Assembly: GCF_900625095.1 (NCBI RefSeq)
Contig: NZ_LR130760.1
Coordinates: forward strand, 2,433,106 to 2,497,105
Reading direction: 5' to 3'
Source: Acinetobacter ihumii
GTDB lineage: Bacteria > Pseudomonadota > Gammaproteobacteria > Pseudomonadales > Moraxellaceae
DNA length: 64,000 nucleotides
Shown here: piece after piece, positions 15,743-24,891 of the stretch
Layout: each line of letters opens with the position of its first letter
How positions within the stretch are numbered: position 1 is the stretch's first letter
Notes under the pieces: model-generated
Told to the model about the DNA's origin: nothing
What the model saw: only the letters and a program-made list of their open reading frames with translations
The model's database searches: none
Program-made: the position numbers and the translations under genes

Positions 15743-16564
15743 TTAGCCAATTTTATAGTCAATAATGACGGGAGCATGGTCGCTAAACCACTCTTCTTTA
15801 TACACCCAAGCATTGACCGTGCGGTCTTTCCAGTCAGGCGAACAAGCATGATAATCAATGCGCCAACCGACATTTTTAGCACGGGCTTGACCACGGTTTG
15901 ACCACCATGAATACAGTTCAGCTTCTGTTCTGACTTCGCGAAAGGTATCTACATAGCCTAAATCATCATAAATATGATCCAGCCACGCGCGTTCATGTGG
16001 TAAACAGCCCGAAGATTTTTGATTGCCTGACCAGTTTTTAATATCGATGCGTTTATGCACAATATTGTAGTCGCCACAGACAATGATCGATTTATTCTCA
16101 GCACGCCATTGTTTTAAGATTTTGGCGTATGCTTCTAAAAACACATCTTTACGTGCCTGAGCTTCATCACCCGAAGAACCTGATGGTAAGTAAAGGGAAC
16201 AGATATAAGCCGACTGATCGAGTCCTAAATCAAACTCAGCAGCAATAAAACGCCCTTGGGAATCTGCCAGTTCAAAACCCAGTCCATCTTGTACAGATTT
16301 AAACGGCACACGACTATAAATGGCGGTACCTGCATAGCCTGCACGTTCGGCAGGAAACAAATGGGTATACCAACCTTCAGGTTTAAATTTATCGGTCCAT
16401 TGTGCATGCGTAATCCGGCTTTCCTGCATACACACCACATCGGCCTCAGATTGGTCTAACCATTCCAGCAGCCCTTTGGTCACAGATGAACGCAAGCCAT
16501 TTACGTTAATTGAAACCACACGTAGAATTTTTACATCACTTGGATAGCTATCCTTTGGTATCAT
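15743..16564 (-). CDS. xthA: Exodeoxyribonuclease III / AP endonuclease
   Basis: This 273-residue member of the EEP nuclease family cuts abasic sites and trims 3' ends in base-excision repair. The order of motifs is complete: LRVVSINVNGLRSS (metal-binding Asn), DVVCMQESRI (catalytic Glu), GYAGTAIYSR, CGDYNIVHKRIDIKN (DxN catalytic pair), WWSNRGQARAKNVGWRIDY and the terminal SDHAPVIIDY (SDH catalytic His). It is the ExoIII-like rather than the eukaryotic APE1-like branch. It is divergent from pyrE with only 39 bp between starts, so the promoters overlap. The stop lies roughly 95 bp from the putative small-RNA start on the same strand. Confidence 0.93.
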   Translation of the reverse strand: MIPKDSYPSDVKILRVVSINVNGLRSSVTKGLLEWLDQSEADVVCMQESRITHAQWTDKFKPEGWYTHLFPAERAGYAGTAIYSRVPFKSVQDGLGFELADSQGRFIAAEFDLGLDQSAYICSLYLPSGSSGDEAQARKDVFLEAYAKILKQWRAENKSIIVCGDYNIVHKRIDIKNWSGNQKSSGCLPHERAWLDHIYDDLGYVDTFREVRTEAELYSWWSNRGQARAKNVGWRIDYHACSPDWKDRTVNAWVYKEEWFSDHAPVIIDYKIG

Positions 16565-16603
16565 ACTTCAGTTTGACCTCAATTTGATGAATCTGGAGCA
16601 CCT

Positions 16604-17254
16604 ATGACAACGCCATCGTCCTTTAACCCGCAAGCTTTTATTGAACTCGCGTTATCACGCGGTGTGCTTAAATTTGGTGAGTTTACCTTAAAATCAGGGC
16701 GTGTTAGTCCGTATTTTTTTAACGCAGGTTTATTAAATGATGGTGAAGCATTGTCGCTATTAGCTCAAGGCTATGCCGATAAATTGGTTCAATGTGACAA
16801 TGTCGGTGTGATTTTTGGCCCAGCGTATAAAGGGATTCCTTTTGTCGCCGCAACGGCTGTGGCATTGTCTCAAGTACATGCTAAGAGTGTGCCTTGGGGC
16901 TTTAATCGTAAAGAAGCCAAAGACCATGGTGAAGGTGGCGTGTTGGTCGGTGCTGCGGTAGCAGGTCAAAAAGTCTGGATTATTGATGATGTGATTACTG
17001 CGGGAACTGCCATTCGTGAAGTAGTGACGATTTTGAAAAATGCAGGCGCGACTATTGCAGGTGTGTTAGTGGCACTTGATCGTCAAGAACGTGGTCAAGG
17101 TGAACTGTCTGCGATTCAGGAAGTGCAAAAAGAACTCGAAATCCCTGTGCATGCATTGATTACCATGAAAGATTTGATGGACTTTTTGGATGCTAAAGGT
17201 GAGAAAGAGGCTTTAGCCAATATGCAGGCATATCGTGAAAAATATGGCATTTAA
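16604..17254 (+). CDS. pyrE: Orotate phosphoribosyltransferase
   Basis: This 216-residue enzyme attaches ribose-5-phosphate from PRPP to orotate, giving OMP in pyrimidine synthesis. [10 protein letters not shown] and [14 protein letters not shown] carry the catalytic Lys and the flexible loop, and [14 protein letters not shown] is the canonical PRPP-binding motif. Length is typical. The start ATG follows GGAGCACCT. It ends in a terminator and is not linked to other pyr genes. Confidence 0.96.
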   Translation: MTTPSSFNPQAFIELALSRGVLKFGEFTLKSGRVSPYFFNAGLLNDGEALSLLAQGYADKLVQCDNVGVIFGPAYKGIPFVAATAVALSQVHAKSVPWGFNRKEAKDHGEGGVLVGAAVAGQKVWIIDDVITAGTAIREVVTILKNAGATIAGVLVALDRQERGQGELSAIQEVQKELEIPVHALITMKDLMDFLDAKGEKEALANMQAYREKYGI

Positions 17255-17269
17255 TTTTTAGATGTTGGA

Positions 17270-17295
17270 AAAGGAAGCATGAGCTTCCTTTTTTG
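17270..17295 (+). terminator. Terminator after pyrE
   Basis: AAAGGAAGC, loop ATGA, GCTTCCTTTTTT, 16 bp after the stop codon. Confidence 0.9.
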
Positions 17296-17661
17296 TTGAG
17301 TTTATTTAAATAGTGGGTTGGAAATAATGATTACACACTAAGCATGGAACGCGAAAATCATGGAGAAGTTATCTTATAGCGACCAATACTTAATATTTTG
17401 ATATAAGTTTATGATTTATATTAAATAAATTATTTTATGCTGCGTTATGTAAATGTTAACTCGCAGCGTGCTATAAGCTAGTAATTTATGCATATTCAAT
17501 AAAGATCTAGCAAAAAAATATATCCAAAATCTTAATCAAAATTAACATAACTCCAACTTGGTTAGACTAGCTCAAAGATCACAAAATTAGATATATATGT
17601 CTGTACAGAGGGCTATTCACAGCACTATAAACTGACTCATTTTTATAAAAAAGGTTGAGAT
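17296..17661. other. AT-rich intergenic region upstream of the second esterase
   Basis: No gene is seen in these 366 bp. GCTGCG and CGCAGC (17439-17444 and 17462-17467) form a modest inverted repeat in otherwise AT-rich DNA. The final 100 bp presumably hold the esterase promoter; the gene itself starts after AAAAGGTTGAG. Confidence 0.35.
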
Positions 17662-18600
17662 ATGGATAAAAAATCCTTTCATCTGGTTGCTGATGATTTG
17701 AAAGACTTTGTAAAAGGTTTACCTGACATACAGGTGAGTGATGAGCGTCTCCCTGAGCTGCGAGCAACTGGTGTGGAGATGATTAAAAACTTTTTTCCAC
17801 AGCAAGCTCAGCAGGGAAAGAAGATACAGATTAGTGATGAGGTCAGTATTTTTCTGTATACGCCAAAGGATAAAAGTTTAGAAAAATATCCTGTTCTCTA
17901 TTACATTCATGGTGGTGGATACATATCTGGTATGGCAGATATGAATGATTACCTACATCAGAAGCGTGCAGACAGCCTGAATGTTGTACTGGTCGCGATT
18001 GAATACCGTCTCGCGCCTGAGCATCCGTTTCCAATCCCTCTTCAGGACTGCATGCTGGGCTTTGAGTGGACACATGCCAATATAGAGCAATTCAATGGTG
18101 ACAAAGATCGTATTACAATTATGGGTGAAAGTGCTGGCGGTGGTTTGGCGGCCGCACTCAATCTCTATATCAAAGATAAAACCGCATATAAACCTAAAAA
18201 CCAGATCCTGATTTATCCCATGCTGGATTACAAAACATCGCAAGATCCTGAGAACTATCCAAACAAATATGTTGGAGAATATCTGTGGACGCACCAAACG
18301 AACCAATATGGCTGGCAGGCTTTGCATGGTGATAAAGAGATAGCAAAGGAGGATATTGGCTATTTTTCTCCTTCGCATGCAGCTGATTTAACTGGTCTTC
18401 CAAATACCTATATTGGGGTAGGGAGTCTTGATCTGTTTTTAGAAGAAGATATGAACTATGCCATTGGGCTTGTACGTGCAGGGGTGCCAACCACACTTGA
18501 TGTAGTCAATGGGGCTGTGCATGCATTTGATATGGTCTCATCAAAAACTTCCGATCAATTCAATGAAAGACTGCATACGTTACTGAAAAATATACTCTGA
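17662..18600 (+). CDS. Alpha/beta hydrolase, HSL-type esterase
   Basis: This cytoplasmic esterase has 312 residues. Oxyanion-hole motif HGGGYISG appears near residue 85 and nucleophile motif GESAGGGLAAAL near 155; the acidic residue is likely in GSLDLFLEEDM and the His in NGAVHAFDM. It belongs to the same HSL family as the gene at 13334-14248 but is clearly divergent from it, so it is a paralogue rather than a recent copy. The start follows a GGTTGAG ribosome site. It lies between pyrE and a decayed glutathione peroxidase, in a place where an insertion or rearrangement may have removed the front of the peroxidase gene. Confidence 0.88.
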   Translation: MDKKSFHLVADDLKDFVKGLPDIQVSDERLPELRATGVEMIKNFFPQQAQQGKKIQISDEVSIFLYTPKDKSLEKYPVLYYIHGGGYISGMADMNDYLHQKRADSLNVVLVAIEYRLAPEHPFPIPLQDCMLGFEWTHANIEQFNGDKDRITIMGESAGGGLAAALNLYIKDKTAYKPKNQILIYPMLDYKTSQDPENYPNKYVGEYLWTHQTNQYGWQALHGDKEIAKEDIGYFSPSHAADLTGLPNTYIGVGSLDLFLEEDMNYAIGLVRAGVPTTLDVVNGAVHAFDMVSSKTSDQFNERLHTLLKNIL

Positions 18601-18690
18601 TTAGCATTGATCAATCTTGTCCTATAGCAGTCGTTTATTCGTCAAGCTGCCTAAAAAATGCAGGTATCTTGTTCCTTATTAAAAATAATG

Positions 18691-18723
18691 GATGTGATAT
18701 GAGTCATAGTTTGATATCACATC
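18691..18723 (+). terminator. 10-bp perfect hairpin after the esterase
   Basis: GATGTGATAT and ATATCACATC enclose a 13-nt loop and are followed by TGATTTTCTTT. The stem is AT-rich, so it is either a weak terminator or an operator-like palindrome just before the broken peroxidase gene. Confidence 0.45.
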
Positions 18724-18732
18724 TGATTTTCT

Positions 18733-19008
18733 TTGCTCCCTTGCGCAATCAACACCCAAGGGCGATTTTGTCAGCGCAACTATGGCGTGTCCTTTCCCAT
18801 GTTTGCCAAAATCGATGTTAAGGGTTCAAACGCCCATCCGATTTATAAATATCTCACTTCAGAAGCCAAAGGTATTTTAGGTAGTGAAAGCATTAAATGG
18901 AATTTCACCAAGTTTTTGATCAATCAAAATGGTCAAGTCGTTAAACGTTATTCGCCAACGACCAAACCTGAAAAAATCAGCAAAGATATTCAAAAGCTTT
19001 TGGCTTAA
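18733..19008 (+). pseudogene. Glutathione peroxidase (BtuE-like), 5'-truncated
   Basis: The reading frame ends as a normal glutathione peroxidase: [29 protein letters not shown] and [20 protein letters not shown]. These are the family's second half, with the WNFTKF motif that carries the catalytic-tetrad Trp and Asn. Upstream only [10 protein letters not shown] remains, where an intact protein would have a longer GFPCNQFG...-type segment. The first half, including the catalytic Cys loop, is absent, leaving about 85 of 160 residues. A TTG could start translation but the product could not be an active peroxidase. It lies just before gshB, consistent with an old glutathione locus. Truncation is seen directly; inactivity is inferred. 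Confidence 0.85.
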
Positions 19009-19222
19009 TTTGAATTTAAAATGCGCTGCTTTAAAAATTACTGGCGATGAATTCATTTGCCAGTAATTTTTATCCCTCAGAAAATCGTCTATTTAAATAA
19101 ATCGCATCTAGTGATTTGAATAAATTAGAATTTTTTAGATTTAATAATTACATAACTTGTTTAAACATCATTGCCAAATTTCGCTATACTTTTGCCAAGA
19201 TTAAGAATACGAGCGTCAGATT

Positions 19223-20161
19223 ATGCGTGTACTGGTGGTGATGGACCCAATTGAAACCGTGAATCTTAAAAAGGATTCGACCATGGCGATGTTATGGGCG
19301 GCCAGCCGTCGTGGGCATGAATTGGGCTATGCATTGCAACACGATTTGTATATCGATCAAGGTAAAGCCTTTGGTCTGATTGCACCGCTTAAAGTCTTTG
19401 AAGATTATGATCATTATTATGAGTTAGGCGAGAAGCGTAAACAATCATTGGCGCACTATGATGTGGTGCTGATGCGCAAAGACCCGCCGTTCGACATGAA
19501 TTTTGTCTATACCACCTATATTTTAGAACAGGCAGAGCGTGAAGGCGCGTGGATTATTAACAAACCACAATCCTTACGTGACTGTAATGAAAAACTGTTT
19601 GCGACCCAATTTCCAGAGCTACAAGTCCCGACTTTGGTCACGTCACAACAAAGCCTGATTCGTGAATTTATCAAAACGCATGGTGATGTGATTGTCAAAC
19701 CACTCGATGGTATGGGCGGTATGGGCATTTTTCGTCTCTATCAGGATGGCGTGAATATTGGTTCGACACTGGAAATGCTCACTGAAATGGGCACCCGTCC
19801 AATCATGGCACAGCGTTATATTCCAGAAATCGTCGATGGAGATAAACGCATTTTGATGGTCAATGGTGAGCCTATTCCTTACTGTCTAGCACGTATTCCG
19901 CAAAATGGTGAAGTGCGTGGTAACTTGGCTGCTGGTGGTTTGGGCGAAGCGCGTCCATTGACTGAAAATGACAAAATGATTGCCGCTAAAGTCGGGCCAT
20001 TCCTGCGTGAAAAAGGTCTGGTGTTTGTCGGATTGGATGTAATTGGCAATTATGTCACCGAAATTAATGTGACCAGTCCAACCTGCATCCGCGAAATTGA
20101 TGCGCAATATGGGACATCCATCGCTGATACTTTATTTGATGTTCTGGAAGCTGGACGTTAA
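19223..20161 (+). CDS. gshB: Glutathione synthetase
   Basis: This 312-residue ATP-grasp enzyme joins gamma-glutamylcysteine and glycine. The N-terminus MRVLVVMDPIETVNLKKDST is diagnostic of proteobacterial GshB. It is followed by the DVVLMRKDPPFDMNF substrate loop, VIVKPLDGMGGMGIFR (ATP-binding glycine loop), RYIPEIVDGDKRILMVNGEP and the C-terminal INVTSPTCIREID. Length is typical. It has its own AT-rich promoter region downstream of the broken peroxidase. gshA is not in the window. Confidence 0.96.
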   Translation: MRVLVVMDPIETVNLKKDSTMAMLWAASRRGHELGYALQHDLYIDQGKAFGLIAPLKVFEDYDHYYELGEKRKQSLAHYDVVLMRKDPPFDMNFVYTTYILEQAEREGAWIINKPQSLRDCNEKLFATQFPELQVPTLVTSQQSLIREFIKTHGDVIVKPLDGMGGMGIFRLYQDGVNIGSTLEMLTEMGTRPIMAQRYIPEIVDGDKRILMVNGEPIPYCLARIPQNGEVRGNLAAGGLGEARPLTENDKMIAAKVGPFLREKGLVFVGLDVIGNYVTEINVTSPTCIREIDAQYGTSIADTLFDVLEAGR

Positions 20162-20189
20162 GTCATTCTGAACAGATTCTGAATAGTAA

Positions 20190-20224
20190 GTTGATTGGTC
20201 TTTTAGACCAGAAGACCAGTCAAC
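20190..20224 (+). terminator. 13-bp inverted repeat after gshB
   Basis: GTTGATTGGTCTT (20190-20202) pairs with AAGACCAGTCAAC (20212-20224) with one G-T mismatch and a 9-nt loop. No U tract follows. It could be a transcript 3' structure, or an operator for the cell-wall cluster that begins 200 bp downstream. Confidence 0.45.
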
Positions 20225-20426
20225 TCTCGACCTTAGATGATCATACCCTCAAAAAGATGCGTTTTAACGCGCATTGCCACAGGTTTATAATTAAAACAAC
20301 ATCAAAAGCTGTGCTTTATGTTGCAAACAGGTGAAATTTGCTTTCCGTTCTCGCGGCTTTAGGATTAAAATAAACCGCTAAAATAATAGATGTGATTTCC
20401 ATTTTTTTGAGTTGAAGAATTATATT

Positions 20427-21524
20427 GTGACTGATTCACCACACACGAAACCCAAACATGTCATGATGATGGCGGCTGGTACAGGCGGTCACGTATTTCC
20501 TGCATTGGCGGTTGCCAAACAGCTACAGCAACAGGGTTGTGAGGTGTCTTGGCTTGCGACGCCAGCAGGCATGGAAAATCGGTTGCTTAAAGATCAAAAT
20601 ATTCCACTTTATCAAATTGATATTCAAGGCGTACGTGGTAATGGTGCTGTGCGTAAATTATTAGCGCCATTTAAAATTTTAAAAGCGACATTTAGTGCCA
20701 TGCGTTATATGAAGCAACTCAAAATTGATGCGGTGGCAGGTTTTGGCGGCTATGTGGCCGGGCCAGGCGGTTTAGCCGCGCGTATTTTAGGCATTCCAAT
20801 TTTAATTCATGAGCAAAATGCTGTGGCTGGCTTTACCAACTCACAGCTCTCACGTATTGCCAGTAAAGTTTGTGAAGCTTTTCCAAATACTTTTACTGCC
20901 AGTGAAAAGGTGGTGACCACAGGTAATCCTGTACGTCAGGAAATTGCTGAGATTCTCAGTCCAAAATGGCGTTATGAAACCAGACAACAAGAAAATCAAC
21001 CTTTAAATATTTTGATTGTCGGTGGATCATTGGGTGCGCAGGCCTTAAATGAACGTCTGCCTGATGCACTTCAAAAATTAGATTTACCGTTGAATGTGTT
21101 TCATCAATGTGGTCAAAAACAACTGGATGAAACCACAGCGCGTTACGCCAATGCACCTGCGCATTTAAATGCACAAGTGATGCCGTTTATTGAAGATATG
21201 GCACAGGCCTATAGCAACGCAGATTTAATTATTTGCCGTGCAGGTGCTTTGACCGTGACTGAGGTTGCAACCGCAGGTGTGGCCGCAGTGTTTATACCGC
21301 TACCGATTGCGGTAGATGATCACCAGACTGCCAATGCCAAGTTTTTGGCCGATATAGGTGCTGCAAAAATTTGCCAACAATCGGCCATGACCTCCGAATA
21401 TTTACATACGCTTTTGAGTGGTTTGATGAATCGTCAACTATTGTCTGAAATGGCAGTGAAAGCACGTCAACATGCTCAGCCTCAAGCGACTCAAACCGTC
21501 GCTGATCTTATTCAAGCTTTATAA
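20427..21524 (+). CDS. murG: UDP-GlcNAc:lipid I N-acetylglucosaminyltransferase
   Basis: This enzyme adds GlcNAc to lipid I to form lipid II on the inner face of the membrane. I choose the GTG at 20427 (365 residues, start [12 protein letters not shown]), as in related Acinetobacter proteins; a TTG 15 nt upstream is also open. The [13 protein letters not shown] glycine loop, [35 protein letters not shown]-type [17 protein letters not shown] and [16 protein letters not shown] are the MurG motifs in order. It opens a cluster continuing with murC, ddlB, ftsQ, ftsA and ftsZ. murC starts 13 bp downstream. Confidence 0.95.
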   Translation: MTDSPHTKPKHVMMMAAGTGGHVFPALAVAKQLQQQGCEVSWLATPAGMENRLLKDQNIPLYQIDIQGVRGNGAVRKLLAPFKILKATFSAMRYMKQLKIDAVAGFGGYVAGPGGLAARILGIPILIHEQNAVAGFTNSQLSRIASKVCEAFPNTFTASEKVVTTGNPVRQEIAEILSPKWRYETRQQENQPLNILIVGGSLGAQALNERLPDALQKLDLPLNVFHQCGQKQLDETTARYANAPAHLNAQVMPFIEDMAQAYSNADLIICRAGALTVTEVATAGVAAVFIPLPIAVDDHQTANAKFLADIGAAKICQQSAMTSEYLHTLLSGLMNRQLLSEMAVKARQHAQPQATQTVADLIQAL

Positions 21525-21537
21525 CTCCGAGTTCGCT

Positions 21538-22986
21538 ATGTCACCATCAACGCCAGCCGATCAAGCCAAAAAACTGATTAAAGTTCCAGAAATGCGCCGT
21601 ATTAAACACATTCATTTTGTGGGTATTGGTGGTGCAGGCATGTGTGGTATTGCCGAAGTACTTAAAAATCAGGGCTATAAAGTTTCGGGTTCGGATATTA
21701 AAGCCTCGAACACCACCGCACAACTTGAAGAAAAAGGCATTAAAGTTTATATCGGGCATACGGCAGACAATATTCAAAATGCCAATGTGTTGGTGGTTTC
21801 GACCGCGATTGATCCTGAAAACCCAGAAGTGAAAGCAGCCATTGAGAGCCGTACTCCTGTTGTGCGCCGTGCTGAAATGTTGGGTGAACTGATGCGTTAT
21901 CGTCACGGTATCGCGGTTGCAGGTACGCATGGTAAAACCACCACCACCAGTTTACTGACCACGATGCTGGCAGAAGAAAATCTGGATCCGACTTATGTGA
22001 TTGGCGGTTTGTTAAATCGTACAGGGGTGAATGCAGCCTTAGGTGCGAGTCGTTTTATAGTGGCGGAAGCAGATGAGTCTGATGCTTCGTTTTTGTATTT
22101 AGAACCGATGGCCGCGATTGTGACAAACATCGATGCCGACCACATGGACACTTATGGCGGTAGTTTCGACACTTTAAAAGATACTTTTGTACAGTTTTTG
22201 CATAAATTACCATTTTACGGCTTGGCGGTCGTATGTGGCGATGATGCCAATATTCAGGAAATTTTACCGCGTATCGGTCGTCCAGTCTTGACTTATGGCT
22301 TTGAAGAACATAACGATATTCGGGCGGTTGATGTCGAGCAGGATGGTATGCGTTCGCACTTTACTGTGCTACGCAAAGATCGTGAACCGTTACGTTTAAC
22401 CATTAATCAGCCGGGTTTGCATAATGTGCTTAATGCTTTAGCAGCCATTGGTGTTGCAACCGATGAGGGTGTATCGGATGCTGCGATCAGTCGTGCGCTA
22501 GAAGGTTTTAGTGGTGTAGGGCGTCGTTTTCAGGTTCAGGGTGAGTTTGAACTGGGTGATGGCAATGTCAAACTGGTGGATGATTATGGACATCATCCGA
22601 AAGAAGTGGAAGCGACCATTAAAGCAGCACGTCAAAGTCATCCAGATCGTCGTTTGGTCATGATGTTCCAACCGCATCGTTTTAGCCGTACACGGGACTG
22701 TTTTGACGATTTTGTTGATGTATTGTCACACGTCGATCAACTGTTATTACTTGAAGTTTATCCTGCGGGGGAAAAACCGATTGTTGGTGCAGATAGTCGT
22801 TCATTGGCGCGCAGTATTCGTTTGCGTGGTGAAGTGGAACCGATTTTAGTTGATCCAGTAGAAGGCAACCTGCAAAACGTGATACAAAAAGTGTTACAAC
22901 CAAATGACTTGTTATTAACACAGGGTGCGGGTAACGTGGGAGCAATTTCAGTCGAACTTGCGCAGCATCATTTGTATTTAAAATAA
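21538..22986 (+). CDS. murC: UDP-N-acetylmuramate--L-alanine ligase
   Basis: This enzyme adds L-alanine to UDP-MurNAc, the first amino acid of the peptide stem. The 482-residue form starts at ATG 21538; an in-frame extension back to 21472 would overlap murG and is unlikely. The [17 protein letters not shown] Rossmann loop, [16 protein letters not shown]-loop, [27 protein letters not shown] and [11 protein letters not shown] are the standard Mur-ligase landmarks. It follows murG closely and belongs to the same transcript. Confidence 0.96.
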   Translation: MSPSTPADQAKKLIKVPEMRRIKHIHFVGIGGAGMCGIAEVLKNQGYKVSGSDIKASNTTAQLEEKGIKVYIGHTADNIQNANVLVVSTAIDPENPEVKAAIESRTPVVRRAEMLGELMRYRHGIAVAGTHGKTTTTSLLTTMLAEENLDPTYVIGGLLNRTGVNAALGASRFIVAEADESDASFLYLEPMAAIVTNIDADHMDTYGGSFDTLKDTFVQFLHKLPFYGLAVVCGDDANIQEILPRIGRPVLTYGFEEHNDIRAVDVEQDGMRSHFTVLRKDREPLRLTINQPGLHNVLNALAAIGVATDEGVSDAAISRALEGFSGVGRRFQVQGEFELGDGNVKLVDDYGHHPKEVEATIKAARQSHPDRRLVMMFQPHRFSRTRDCFDDFVDVLSHVDQLLLLEVYPAGEKPIVGADSRSLARSIRLRGEVEPILVDPVEGNLQNVIQKVLQPNDLLLTQGAGNVGAISVELAQHHLYLK

Positions 22987-23037
22987 TGCAGCTCACTCAA
23001 TTTAATTATTGTGCTTTAAAAGTTTAAGGATATAAAC

Positions 23038-23967
23038 GTGTCAAATGCTTCAGAATTCGGCAAAGTTGCCGTGTTGTTTGGTGGAAAATCGGCTGAACGT
23101 GAGGTTTCATTAGATAGTGGGAACGCAGTACTTGAAGCCTTATTACGTTCAGGTGTACAGGCAGAAGCATTTGATCCTAAACATCGTAGTGTCACTGAGT
23201 TAGTGAATTATGATCGTGCTTTTATCGTGCTGCATGGCCGTGGCGGTGAAGATGGTCAGATTCAGGGCACGCTGGAATGGTTAGATGTGCCCTATACAGG
23301 CACGGGCGTTCAGGGTTCAGCCATTGGCATGGATAAAATCAAGACCAAGCAGATCTGGCAAGGGACTGATTTGCCAACTGCGCCGTATCGTATTATCAAT
23401 AAAGACTCCAATCTTGACGAGATTGTAGACAGTCTGGGTTTGCCCGTCATTATTAAGCCTGTGCATGAGGGTTCAAGCATTGGCATGAGTAAAGTTGAAA
23501 AAAAAGAAGACTTTGCACAGGCAATTGCCAAAGCGACTGAACATGATGCCATTGTCATGGCAGAAAAATGGATTACGGGTTGTGAATATACCATTGTGGT
23601 ACTTAATGGTGAGGCTTTGCCAGTGATTCGTTTAGAGCCTCCAAAAGATGTGGCTTTTTACGATTATGATGCTAAATATCAGCGCAATGATGTGCAATAT
23701 GGTATTCCATCAGGGTTAAGCGAATCTGACGAAAAACAACTGCAACAATTAACCTTGCGTGCCTTTCAAGCTGTAGGGGCAAGTGGTTGGGGGCGTGTCG
23801 ACGCCATGCAGGATGAACAAGGCAATTTCTGGTTATTGGAAATCAATACGGTTCCGGGCATGACCAGCCATTCGCTGGTGCCTAAAGCAGCCAAAGCAGT
23901 TGGAATCGGGTTTGATGAATTGTGTGTTGCAATTTTAGAACAGACGCTTCAAGGCACGGCTCACTAA
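23038..23967 (+). CDS. ddlB: D-alanine--D-alanine ligase
   Basis: This 309-residue ATP-grasp ligase makes D-Ala-D-Ala for the peptidoglycan stem. The start is a GTG behind a TAAGGA site at good spacing. AVLFGGKSAEREVSLDSG, HGRGGEDGQIQGTLEW, PYTGTGVQGSAIGMDK, PVHEGSSIGMSKVE and LEINTVPGMTSHSLVP are the family's successive motifs. Only 3 bp separate it from ftsQ. Confidence 0.96.
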   Translation: MSNASEFGKVAVLFGGKSAEREVSLDSGNAVLEALLRSGVQAEAFDPKHRSVTELVNYDRAFIVLHGRGGEDGQIQGTLEWLDVPYTGTGVQGSAIGMDKIKTKQIWQGTDLPTAPYRIINKDSNLDEIVDSLGLPVIIKPVHEGSSIGMSKVEKKEDFAQAIAKATEHDAIVMAEKWITGCEYTIVVLNGEALPVIRLEPPKDVAFYDYDAKYQRNDVQYGIPSGLSESDEKQLQQLTLRAFQAVGASGWGRVDAMQDEQGNFWLLEINTVPGMTSHSLVPKAAKAVGIGFDELCVAILEQTLQGTAH

Positions 23968-23970
23968 TTT

Positions 23971-24825
23971 ATGGCTCAACTTCCAGCATCTATGCGCCGT
24001 CGTCGCACGGCCATTACCTCCATCCATGAAAAACCACCTTCGCCCAAGCAAAAGTTGGTCAATGCGGGAGGATGGCTACTGCTGCTGGTTGCATTTGCAG
24101 TCTTGGGTTCAGGTATCTTTGGCTTATATAAAGTCATTACCGATGCCCGAATTGCAGAATTAAGTATCGTCGGTACGCATTCGACAACAGAACAACAACA
24201 ACTCATTCAACACATTCAGCCTATTGTTAAAGATAATTACTTTACGTCGGATCTGGAGCAGATTCGTGATAAGGCGCTTGAGATTTCATGGGTCGATCGC
24301 GTGGTCGTCTCACGTGCTTGGCCGAACAGCATTCGAGTTCGGGTCTTACCGCGTCATGCCATTGCACGCTGGGGTACTGGGCGATTACTCAGTGACGGAG
24401 GCGATGTTTTTAGTGAAGCCGATCCTCAAAGTCGTCCGAATTTGCCGATGCTACATGGTCCTTTAAGTCAATCTAAAGCCATGATGCGTCGTTATAACGA
24501 AATTAATCAGTTATTTCATCCCGTCAATCTCAGGTTAAAAGAGTTGTATTTAACCGAACGAATGACATGGTTTATGCAGTTTGATTCAGGTTTAAGGGTG
24601 ATTGTGGATCAGGATCAAACCATGAGTAAGTTACAACGTCTGAGTCATCTGGCGCAAACTGACTTAAAACCTGTGTGGCCCAAAATCTCTGCCATTGATT
24701 TAAGGTATCGAAATGGATTATCACTACAATGGAAGAATGCTGTACCACCTAAAATTGTAAATGGTCAGTTTGTTGTAACCAATGATGACACAAATGTTGC
24801 AGGTGGAATAACCACAAAGCCATAA
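23971..24825 (+). CDS. ftsQ: Cell division protein FtsQ
   Basis: This 284-residue bitopic inner-membrane protein links FtsZ-ring assembly to septal peptidoglycan synthesis through FtsB and FtsL. It has a basic N-terminal cytoplasmic tail (MRRRRTAITS), one transmembrane helix at about residues 32-55 (GGWLLLLVAFAVLGSGIFGLY), then a POTRA domain (IAELSIVGTHSTTEQQ... through WVDRVVVSRAWPNSIRVRVL) and the beta domain. Its place between ddlB and ftsA is diagnostic. The C-terminal 20 residues are Thr/Val-rich and not conserved. Confidence 0.93.
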   Translation: MAQLPASMRRRRTAITSIHEKPPSPKQKLVNAGGWLLLLVAFAVLGSGIFGLYKVITDARIAELSIVGTHSTTEQQQLIQHIQPIVKDNYFTSDLEQIRDKALEISWVDRVVVSRAWPNSIRVRVLPRHAIARWGTGRLLSDGGDVFSEADPQSRPNLPMLHGPLSQSKAMMRRYNEINQLFHPVNLRLKELYLTERMTWFMQFDSGLRVIVDQDQTMSKLQRLSHLAQTDLKPVWPKISAIDLRYRNGLSLQWKNAVPPKIVNGQFVVTNDDTNVAGGITTKP

Positions 24826-24891
24826 TAGATGGTTTTAAAATAACAGGCATTTTGCCCGATTAAACAACGAACAAATAAGTGGTAGTGAGTA

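Noticed and set aside
15610-15901. Open frames on both strands across the GGA-rich block and the end of xthA
   Set aside because: They lack ribosome sites and recognisable domains and overlap xthA, so the noncoding RNA reading explains the block better.
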